From an uncultured Flammeovirgaceae bacterium (lineage in GTDB: Bacteria > Bacteroidota > Bacteroidia > Cytophagales > Cyclobacteriaceae): 9,763 nt of DNA. Positions 1-5,556 of the stretch are shown here, one piece after another (the stretch's first letter is position 1; every line of letters starts with the position of its first letter). The translations under genes were made by a program, and so were the position numbers. Where the stretch lies: positions 1 through 9,763 of the forward strand of contig CAMPJM010000119.1 of the NCBI GenBank assembly GCA_946886805.1, read 5' to 3'. A model generated the notes under the pieces. The model was not told where the DNA came from. It did no database searches and saw only the letters and a list, made by a program, of their open reading frames with translations.

Positions 1-28
1 ATTTTTATATAGTTTAATGGATTAAATT

Positions 29-508
29 ATGGTTACTACAAAAGTTTCATATTATACCGAAGTAGGTTTGAAAAGGCTTAAAGATGAGCTGAACGAATTG
101 AGAACGAAAGGAAGGGCAGATATGGCTCGGCAGATTGCAGAAGCCCGGGACAAGGGTGATTTAAGCGAGAATGCTGAATATGATGCTGCCAAGGATGCAC
201 AAGGTTTGCTAGAACTCAAAATCTCTAAATTGGAGGAAGTTGTGAGCAATGCACGGGTTATTGATGAGAGCAATATCGATACCTCTAAAGTTTCTATACT
301 TTCTAAAGTAAAGATTAAGAATAAGAAGAACGGTATGGAGGTGACATACACAATCGTTTCCGAAGAGGAAGCAAATTTAAAAGAAGGAAAAATCTCTGTA
401 AAATCTCCGATAGGGAAAGGCTTGTTGGGCAAAAAGGTAGGCGAAAATGCACAGGTCGAAGCGCCGGCCGGAAAAATGGATTTTGAAGTTTTAGAAATTA
501 GCCTCTAA
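29..508 (+). CDS. greA: Transcription elongation factor GreA
   Basis: GreA enters the secondary channel of backtracked RNA polymerase and stimulates cleavage of the extruded transcript 3' end. The 159-residue length is normal for the family. The N-terminal coiled coil spans about residues 10-80 and carries the tip motif GDLSENAEYD at 43-52. D44 and E47 match the acidic pair of E. coli GreA (D41/E44) that coordinates the catalytic magnesium. The C-terminal FKBP-like domain (about 85-159) contains the typical SPIGKGLLGKKVG segment and ends in a family-like FEVLEISL. The ATG at 29 is the only sensible start because the protein begins just before the conserved YYTEVGLKRL. Only 28 bp lie upstream, so the promoter is not in view. 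The HIT gene follows after 5 bp, suggesting co-transcription. The identification is close to certain. Confidence 0.97.
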   Translation: MVTTKVSYYTEVGLKRLKDELNELRTKGRADMARQIAEARDKGDLSENAEYDAAKDAQGLLELKISKLEEVVSNARVIDESNIDTSKVSILSKVKIKNKKNGMEVTYTIVSEEEANLKEGKISVKSPIGKGLLGKKVGENAQVEAPAGKMDFEVLEISL

Positions 509-513
509 TTGTT

Positions 514-906
514 ATGGGAAGTATTTTCACAAAGATTATAAATAAGGAAATTCCTGGTCATGTCATTGCAGAAGATGACGATTTCATAGCTTTTTTGGAT
601 ATCAATCCCCTGGTGAAAGGTCATTGCCTTGTTGTGCCTAAAAAGGAAATAGATTATGTTTTTGATCTGGAAGATAAATTGTTGGCAGATTTGTTCCTTT
701 TTGCAAAAAAGACTGCTGCTGCTATAAAAAAAGCCGTCCCTTGCCTAAGAGTAGGCGTCGCGGTCATCGGTTTGGAAGTACCTCACACGCATGTTCACCT
801 CGTTCCTTTAAACAGCATGAACGATATTAATTTTAGCCAACCTAAATTAAACCCCTCCAAAGAGGAATTGACGGCTACCGCTGAAGCTATAAAGAAAGAG
901 TTTTAG
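514..906 (+). CDS. HIT-family nucleotide-binding protein
   Basis: This is a small cytoplasmic histidine-triad protein of 130 residues, a usual length for the HinT-like branch. Members hydrolyse nucleoside phosphoramidates or related adenylylated compounds; the substrate cannot be named from sequence. The N-terminus IFTKIINKEIPGHVIAEDD (4-22) is the classic HIT opening. The FLDINPLVKGHCLVVPKK block (27-44) forms the nucleotide-binding sheet. The catalytic triad reads H91-T-H93-V-H95-L-V, preceded by the expected G-x-E-V-P at 86-90. It starts 5 bp after greA and probably shares its transcript. Terminator-like hairpins lie about 35 and 100 bp past the stop. The chromosomal neighbours give no specific role, and no residue of the triad is missing. 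Confidence 0.95.
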   Translation: MGSIFTKIINKEIPGHVIAEDDDFIAFLDINPLVKGHCLVVPKKEIDYVFDLEDKLLADLFLFAKKTAAAIKKAVPCLRVGVAVIGLEVPHTHVHLVPLNSMNDINFSQPKLNPSKEELTATAEAIKKEF

Positions 907-939
907 ATTTAAGCGTATATTTTAGAAGTTCTGGAAAGC

Positions 940-978
940 GGGAAAAATTTATTTTTAAAATAGGTTTTTTCCTTTTTT
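940..978 (+). terminator. Probable intrinsic terminator of greA-HIT transcript
   Basis: GGAAAAA (941-947) can pair with TTTTTCC (966-972). The 18-nt AT-rich loop between them could pair further, and a TTTTTT tract follows at 973-978. It begins 34 bp after the HIT stop codon, where a terminator is expected. The stem is AT-rich and so weak, which lowers confidence. Confidence 0.5.
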
Positions 979-1005
979 ATTTAAGGATAAGCAATACTTC
1001 TTGGG

Positions 1006-1033
1006 AGCAAACTCTTTGGAAGATTTGCTTTTT
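1006..1033 (+). terminator. Second terminator-like hairpin
   Basis: AGCAAA (1006-1011) pairs with TTTGCT (1024-1029). Inside it, TCTT (1013-1016) pairs with AAGA (1020-1023). This gives a 10-bp stem with one bulged C at 1012 and a TGG loop. A run of five T's (1029-1033) follows. It is a better-formed stem than the hairpin at 940 and could be the main or back-up terminator for greA-HIT. Confidence 0.5.
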
Positions 1034-1043
1034 GACTAAACGG

Positions 1044-1075
1044 ACCCAGATCCTTCCTTGCAGTCAGGATGACAA
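1044..1075. repeat. Relic of a dispersed 'CAGGATGACA' intergenic repeat
   Basis: The stretch CCCAGATCCTTCCTTGCAGT followed by CAGGATGACA resembles the 'AGATCCTTC...TCAGGATGACA' sequence that I recall as a widespread, often multi-copy, non-coding intergenic element in Bacteroidota and other phyla. On the minus strand it reads TGTCATCCTGACTGC and onward. Only one copy is seen here, so the repeat call depends on recall, not on comparison within the window. Confidence 0.45.
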
Positions 1076-1122
1076 ATTCAGGCGGATAACCATTAATCTA
1101 TTTTACATAACATCAGGGCTTT

Positions 1123-1154
1123 CCAACATGATTTGGTATTGAAATCATGTTTGG
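1123..1154. repeat. Perfect 10-bp inverted repeat (hairpin) of unknown role
   Basis: AACATGATTT (1125-1134) and AAATCATGTT (1142-1151) are exact reverse complements around a 7-nt loop, GGTATTG. Allowing one bulged T at 1152 extends the stem with CC (1123-1124) against GG (1153-1154). No T-tract follows on either strand, so it is not a standard intrinsic terminator. It lies in non-coding DNA between convergent genes. Confidence 0.6.
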
Positions 1155-1277
1155 TTAGGATTAGAATTTGATAAATGCTCGATCTGAAATCAATCTTCTG
1201 GAGCTGCCTTTTTATTGAAATCTTCGTTGTCGTAAACTATTTGAATTGTTAAGGAAAAGCTTACTACTTTGACGGAG

Positions 1278-1299
1278 AGCGATCTTTAAATCGCTTTTT
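1278..1299 (+). terminator. Short terminator-like hairpin before the ruvC 3' end
   Basis: AGCGAT (1278-1283) pairs exactly with ATCGCT (1290-1295) across a CTTTAA loop, and T's continue to 1299. The T-tract faces the plus strand, so it would stop plus-strand transcription entering ruvC from the left. On the minus strand the hairpin has no T-tract, so it is not a clear ruvC terminator. Confidence 0.4.
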
Positions 1300-1329
1300 A
1301 TTTCTACATTTTCGCTTCGACACTTCTCA

Positions 1330-1905
1330 TTAACCTTTCACTCTTTCGGGATTGTCGGTGATAAAGGCATTCCAGCTTTTGACTTTTGATACTTTTATAT
1401 TTCCTTGGAAATAATGGCAGACTGCCACTGCCAAGGCATCTGTTGCATCCAGGAGCTTGGGGTCTTCCTGAAAATGAAGAAGCGTCTTGAGCATTTGAGC
1501 TACCTGTTCTTTTGAAGCATTTCCATTTCCAGTAACTGACTGTTTTACTTTTTTAGGGGCATATTCGGTAATAGGTATCTCTCTGGAGAGGGCAGCGGCC
1601 ATGGCCACTCCTTGTGCTCTGCCTAACTTTAACATAGATTGGATATTCTTTCCGTAAAACGGCGCTTCGAGGGCTACTTCATCAGGAGAGAAATCATCAA
1701 GGATCCCGATTACCCTTTCAAAAATTTTCTTCAGTTTAAGTTCATGATTTGTATATTTGCTCAAATGGATTACCCCATATTGTAGTAAGGTTAGGGCATT
1801 ATTTTTAATTAAAATTACCCCGTATCCCATTACATTTGTACCGGGATCTATTCCGAGAATTATTCTTTCTTTAGGAGTATTACTCTTTCCTTTACCATCA
1901 ATCAT
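1330..1905 (-). CDS. ruvC: Crossover junction endodeoxyribonuclease RuvC
   Basis: RuvC is the Holliday-junction resolvase that nicks two strands symmetrically in the RuvAB-RuvC complex. The 191-residue protein has the RNase H-like fold motifs in order: LGIDPGTNVMGYG (17-29) with catalytic D20, ALEAPFYGKN (78-87) with E80 and F83 (matching E. coli E66 and F69), and LLDATDALAVAVCH (151-164) with D153 and D156. All four acidic catalytic positions are intact. The ATG at 1905-1903 is preceded directly by an in-frame TAA, and no ATG, GTG or TTG lies between it and the first motif, so the start is fixed. This leaves a 14-residue leader before the first strand. The gene diverges from the flippase-like gene with only 2 bp between start codons. 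No ruvA or ruvB is nearby. Confidence 0.97.
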   Translation of the reverse strand: MIDGKGKSNTPKERIILGIDPGTNVMGYGVILIKNNALTLLQYGVIHLSKYTNHELKLKKIFERVIGILDDFSPDEVALEAPFYGKNIQSMLKLGRAQGVAMAAALSREIPITEYAPKKVKQSVTGNGNASKEQVAQMLKTLLHFQEDPKLLDATDALAVAVCHYFQGNIKVSKVKSWNAFITDNPERVKG

Positions 1906-1907
1906 TT

Positions 1908-2906
1908 ATGCAATATAGGGATATACCCATTCTTAAAAAAGCCTCATCGAGGACCAAAATAGGTAATTGGATAAAAGCTCTCATTTTTCTTGTAATTATT
2001 GTTTTTATCTATTTTAAGATAAGAGAACATCCTATAAAATTCGATCAGGTACAGAGAATTTTAGACTCTTTGTTGAAGTTTGAGTCCCTTTATATCTTGG
2101 TGGTATTGCTTTTTCTAACGCTTATAAATTGGTTTTTAGAAGCATTAAAATGGCAGCTTTTGGTTGGGAAGATTGAGAAAATAAATATCCTAAAGAGCAT
2201 CAGGAGTGTATTAAGCGGCCTAAGTATGGGATTTGTAACCCCCCACGCTATCGGAGATTATGCGGGACGGATCTGGCAATTAAGTGGAAAAAATAGAACA
2301 GAATCGTTGGGAGCCATTATGCTGGGAAGGGCCGCACAATATTTTGCCACCTTTACATTCGGCTTGTTCGGCACTTCTTACCTACTCTTTTATAAAAGCC
2401 AGCCCGGTTTGTTTTTTATATGCAGCATAGGATTGGTTTCACTTTCTCTGGTTGCTGGTGTTTCAATGTTCTTATTTTTCAGAATAAGATTTATAAGAAT
2501 TTTGGAATACGGCAGACTTAGAAAACTGAAAAAGTATTTTAAGATTATTGTCCAATATTCATTTGGTCAAATTGGGCACCTTTTGGCTCTTTCATTTCTT
2601 CGTTATATTGTTTTTGGACTGCAATTTTTTCTGCTGCTTTCCTTATTTCTCATTTCTTCGGATTACTTGTTGTTGATTGCGGGAGTTACCTGGACCTTGT
2701 TTGCCAAATCAACTATCCCTTCTTTTAATTTTTTAAGCGATTTAGGGGTGCGGGAATTTTCAGCCCTGTTTTTTTTTAGCTATTATGGGGCTGATAATAC
2801 CATGGTTTTACTAGCGAGTTTTACCCTTTGGTGCTTTAATATTTTAATACCTGCTTTAGTTGGGTTGGCGGGGATTGTGAAAATGAAAATTTTTTCAAGG
2901 TCATGA
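1908..2906 (+). CDS. LPG-synthase-TM / flippase-like integral membrane protein
   Basis: This 332-residue polytopic inner-membrane protein belongs to the 'lysylphosphatidylglycerol synthase transmembrane region' (UPF0104, AglD/flippase-like) family. Members have been linked to translocation of lipids or lipid-linked sugars; the cargo here is unknown. Hydrophobic segments lie at roughly 20-37, 60-79, 138-161, 167-193, 226-248, 252-266, 284-293 and 298-324. Two family motifs are visible: GFVTPHAIGDYAGR (108-121), a form of the P-x-x-x-G-[ED]-x-x-R signature, and IPSFNFLSDLGVRE (270-283), a form of the P...GLGVRE signature. There is no soluble synthase domain, so it is not a full MprF. The next in-frame Met is residue 107, so the ATG at 1908 is the start, and its promoter must lie inside ruvC. 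Its 3' end overlaps the next gene by 4 bp (ATGA), implying translational coupling to a GT2. A 9-T run sits at 2769-2777. Confidence 0.88.
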   Translation: MQYRDIPILKKASSRTKIGNWIKALIFLVIIVFIYFKIREHPIKFDQVQRILDSLLKFESLYILVVLLFLTLINWFLEALKWQLLVGKIEKINILKSIRSVLSGLSMGFVTPHAIGDYAGRIWQLSGKNRTESLGAIMLGRAAQYFATFTFGLFGTSYLLFYKSQPGLFFICSIGLVSLSLVAGVSMFLFFRIRFIRILEYGRLRKLKKYFKIIVQYSFGQIGHLLALSFLRYIVFGLQFFLLLSLFLISSDYLLLIAGVTWTLFAKSTIPSFNFLSDLGVREFSALFFFSYYGADNTMVLLASFTLWCFNILIPALVGLAGIVKMKIFSRS

Positions 2907-4042
2907 GTTATGTATTTCTGGTTATAATAGGAATTTATAGTGGCCTTATAGCTTTCGCTACTATTATCTGGACAAAAATAACAGCAGAGAAGGTGCCTCT
3001 TCCAAAAAGAAATCCTGGGTTGCTTTCCATTGTTATTCCTGTACGAAACGAAGCGTTGAATATAGAAAAACTACTAACAGCAATAGCTGCGCAAAATTTT
3101 TCCCCATCTTTATTCGAGGTTATTGTGGTTGACGATCATTCTGAAGATGACACAAAAAGTATTATTAATAGTTTTAATTCACCCTTTCAGCTTAAGTATT
3201 TCTTTCTGCCGGAAATCAATGTTTTGCCTGGAGGAACACGTACCGGGAAGAAACAGGCGATTTCTCAGGGAGTTTTGCAAGCGAAAGGGGAAATAATTAT
3301 TACTACAGATGCAGACTGCTTTATGGATAAGGAATGGCTGCAAAGTATATATAATTATTTCGAAAGTTATGATGCTCAGATGCTAGTAGGTTCGGTAACT
3401 TTTGAAGAGGAAGAAACCTTCTTTGACAAACTACAAACGCTGGAATTTGCTGCATTAATAGGTTCAGGTGCGGTGGCATTAAAGATAGGTAAACCTAATA
3501 TGTGTAATGGGGCAAATTTAGCATTTACTAAAAAAGCTTTTGAAGAAGTGAGAGGATATGAAGGAAATGAACATATTCCATCAGGTGATGATGAGTTTCT
3601 CTTGCAAAAAATCTATGAACAGTATCCGAAAGCTGTTTATTTCAATTCTTCCAAAAACGGATTGGTTTATACAAAGCCTGCAAAAAAATTGAATACCTTT
3701 ATAAATCAAAGAAGAAGGTGGGGCGGTAAATGGAAATTACATAAGTCGCTGAGCGTGCAAATATTGGCCTTAGCTATTTTTCTATTTCACAGCGTTTTTA
3801 TTGGATGTCTTATCGCGGCTTTAAACGGAACATTTGAGCTTTATGCCTTTGCAACGGGTTTTTTGATAAAAGCATCGGTAGAATTTATTTTTTTAAAGAA
3901 AATACTTGAGAGATTCGAAAAACCTACTTTTTTTAAGCAATTTGTAGTTTTACAATGCCTTTATTCATTTTATGTAATAGTGTTCGGAATATTGGTTAAT
4001 TTTGGTTCTTTCAATTGGAAAGGGCGTAAATACAAAAATTAA
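2903..4042 (+). CDS. Membrane glycosyltransferase family 2 protein (first copy)
   Basis: This 379-residue GT-A enzyme is predicted to transfer a sugar from a nucleotide donor on the cytoplasmic face of the inner membrane. An N-terminal membrane segment (about 4-24) is followed by the GT2 domain with IPVRNEALNI (45-54), VVDDHSEDDT (75-84), the metal-binding TTDADC (134-139, D136/D138), SGDDEF (227-232, likely catalytic base region) and QRRRW (269-273). Hydrophobic segments follow at about 283-306, 309-332 and 345-368. The D, DxD, D, QxxRW set is typical of processive or membrane-embedded GT2 enzymes, but donor and acceptor cannot be read from it. The 4-bp ATGA overlap with the flippase-like gene suggests that the two act in the same lipid- or glycan-handling step. 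It has the same domain order as the GT2 at 7452-8555. Confidence 0.93.
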   Translation: MSYVFLVIIGIYSGLIAFATIIWTKITAEKVPLPKRNPGLLSIVIPVRNEALNIEKLLTAIAAQNFSPSLFEVIVVDDHSEDDTKSIINSFNSPFQLKYFFLPEINVLPGGTRTGKKQAISQGVLQAKGEIIITTDADCFMDKEWLQSIYNYFESYDAQMLVGSVTFEEEETFFDKLQTLEFAALIGSGAVALKIGKPNMCNGANLAFTKKAFEEVRGYEGNEHIPSGDDEFLLQKIYEQYPKAVYFNSSKNGLVYTKPAKKLNTFINQRRRWGGKWKLHKSLSVQILALAIFLFHSVFIGCLIAALNGTFELYAFATGFLIKASVEFIFLKKILERFEKPTFFKQFVVLQCLYSFYVIVFGILVNFGSFNWKGRKYKN

Positions 4043-4045
4043 AGT

Positions 4046-4303
4046 ATGACCGATCTGGAATTCGACGTAATTGACGAGCTTTATTTTGTAACTGCATTTA
4101 ATGAACTGGAGCAAAATTTATCGCTCAGCAGAAATGATTTGCAATCTATATTGAAGAGTCTAATTGAAAAGGGATGGGTTAAATGTTTGAAAGATGTTTC
4201 GGAAGAACTGGTTTTTGATGAAGTTGAATTTGACCAGAATTATTCAAACTATTATTATCTTGCTACAAAAGCAGGCTTATTAGCGCATAACAGTACAGAT
4301 TAA
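4046..4303 (+). CDS. Small acidic winged-helix-like protein, function unknown
   Basis: This is an 85-residue protein that I cannot assign to a named function. The order of predicted elements resembles a winged helix: a first helix (about 5-23), a likely recognition helix LSRNDLQSILKSLIEKGWVK (27-46), then a strand-rich wing with VFDEVEFDQNYSNYYYL (56-72) and a short final helix (73-80). Unusually for a DNA-binding domain it is strongly acidic, with about 17 Asp/Glu against 6 Lys/Arg, so a protein-binding role is as plausible as DNA binding. It has no signal peptide or membrane segment. It starts 3 bp after the first GT2 gene and ends 3 bp before the ABC permease gene, so its expression is tied to both. 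That it is a real gene is supported by the tight fit and the absence of any other frame there. Confidence 0.8.
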   Translation: MTDLEFDVIDELYFVTAFNELEQNLSLSRNDLQSILKSLIEKGWVKCLKDVSEELVFDEVEFDQNYSNYYYLATKAGLLAHNSTD

Positions 4304-4306
4304 TAC

Positions 4307-5554
4307 ATGGCAAAGAAACAGCAGGAAGAATATAAGTCCCCGAATTACTATGTCAAAAAGAGATTGTTTAGTAATAAACCAGCTATGTTTGGTCTCATTA
4401 TCATCCTTTTATCTTCTGTTATAGCGTTATCGGGGTACTTGATTATGCCTGATTCAACTCCTGATGCAAACGATGGAGCCATTCAAATTCAGAAGCAAGA
4501 GCCAGGCTTTACAGTAAAACTGTTAAAACTAAGGAAGAACAGAGTAATCCCCGACAGGGGTTTTTTAAGTGAAGCAATTTTTGGACAGGAAAATCCTTAT
4601 ACCATTATACCTATTACGGATTATGAAATTAAAGGCTTTACTATTTATGCCAAAGAATTCAATGGTGATGGTACCGCCAAAGAATATCCTTTGGTAAATG
4701 CAGTAAAACCTTTGTATATTGGACCCACTGAACAGCTTGATAATCAAGGTAGAAAAGTGCTATTTGAAGATGATCAGGTGAGATATGTGGATCAGGCTGG
4801 GGTAGTAAAAAGTACCACACGAGAAGCGCTGATAAAAGAGTTTGAGGAAAATAATATTGCAGAGAGAACTTATTGGTTTGGGACTGACCGGTCCGGCCGT
4901 GACATGCTGAGCAGATTGATTTTCGGAACCCGGATTTCCTTAGCAATAGGATTTATATCAGTGCTTATTTCAATGCTTTTGGGGATCAGCTTAGGTTCTC
5001 TCGCAGGCTTTTTTGGAGGTAACGTTGATAAAGTTATCATGTGGTTAATGTCCGTCGTTTGGTCTATCCCTGGTATTATGCTGGTAATAGCTATAAGCCT
5101 GGTATTGCAGAGTAGGGGAGTTTGGGTAGCATTTTTGGCAGTAGGGCTCACAATGTGGGTAGATGTTGCAAGGGTGGTAAGAGGACAAATATTAAGTATT
5201 AGACAAAAATTATATATTGAAGCAGCAAGGGCTGCGGGCATAAAAAATATTCAAATAATTCGCAGACATATCATGCCGAATATTCTGGGGCCTCTGATAG
5301 TTATAGCAACTGCAAATTTTGCCGCCGCTATAATATTAGAGGCGGGTCTAAGTTTCTTTGGTATGAGTGTCCAACCTCCTACGCCATCATGGGGTATCAT
5401 GATTTACGAGGGATATAATAGTATTGGCACAACCGGAAGCTGGCATTTAATTTTATTGCCCGGCCTTGCTATCAGCACTTTGGTATTAGCTTTTAATTTG
5501 CTTGGGAATGGATTACGAGATGCCTATGACCCCCAGGCTTTGCAAAATAAGTAA
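4307..5554 (+). CDS. ABC transporter permease, OppC/DppC type, with large extracytoplasmic insertion
   Basis: This is an inner-membrane permease subunit of a peptide/nickel-type ABC importer. A first membrane segment (about 26-46) is followed by about 140 hydrophilic residues (48-187) predicted to lie outside the cytoplasm. Next comes the family entry motif FGTDRSGRDMLSRLIFGTR (191-209). The core has membrane segments at roughly 210-236, 241-266, 272-291, 327-350 and 382-400. The EAA loop EAARAAGIKNIQIIRRHIMP (305-324), which contacts the ATPase, is intact, as is the closing LLGNGLRDAYDP (398-409). At 415 residues it is about 100 longer than typical OppC proteins because of the insertion. No partner OppB-like permease, ATPase or binding protein is present in the window, so those must be encoded elsewhere. 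It starts 3 bp after the small acidic gene and ends 2 bp before the phosphatase gene. The substrate is unknown. Confidence 0.92.
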   Translation: MAKKQQEEYKSPNYYVKKRLFSNKPAMFGLIIILLSSVIALSGYLIMPDSTPDANDGAIQIQKQEPGFTVKLLKLRKNRVIPDRGFLSEAIFGQENPYTIIPITDYEIKGFTIYAKEFNGDGTAKEYPLVNAVKPLYIGPTEQLDNQGRKVLFEDDQVRYVDQAGVVKSTTREALIKEFEENNIAERTYWFGTDRSGRDMLSRLIFGTRISLAIGFISVLISMLLGISLGSLAGFFGGNVDKVIMWLMSVVWSIPGIMLVIAISLVLQSRGVWVAFLAVGLTMWVDVARVVRGQILSIRQKLYIEAARAAGIKNIQIIRRHIMPNILGPLIVIATANFAAAIILEAGLSFFGMSVQPPTPSWGIMIYEGYNSIGTTGSWHLILLPGLAISTLVLAFNLLGNGLRDAYDPQALQNK

Positions 5555-5556
5555 AA

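Larger units (their letters stand above)
907..1329. other. Gene-free convergent stretch between HIT gene and ruvC
   Basis: This region of about 420 bp lies between two 3' ends (HIT on plus, ruvC on minus) and has no credible gene in any frame. It holds three terminator-like hairpins whose T-tracts all face the plus strand (940-978, 1006-1033, 1278-1299). It also holds a relic of a dispersed intergenic repeat (1044-1075) and a perfect 10-bp inverted repeat (1125-1151). I see no obvious structure in 1155-1277. Confidence 0.7.

Noticed and set aside
1..28. Bacteroidota-type -7 promoter element (TAnnTTTG) before greA
   Set aside because: The visible TATAGTTTAA is only a partial match and too little upstream sequence is in view to test a -33 element.
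52..432. 126-codon minus-strand frame opposite greA
   Set aside because: It lies entirely antisense to a certain gene and reads as a Ser/Leu/Phe-rich shadow with no family features.
1908..2906. Full MprF (lysyl-phosphatidylglycerol synthase)
   Set aside because: Only the transmembrane flippase-like region is present; the soluble aminoacyl-transferase domain is absent.
4565..5241. Three minus-strand frames opposite the ABC permease
   Set aside because: They are antisense to a well-supported permease, overlap each other and show no domain or spacing logic.
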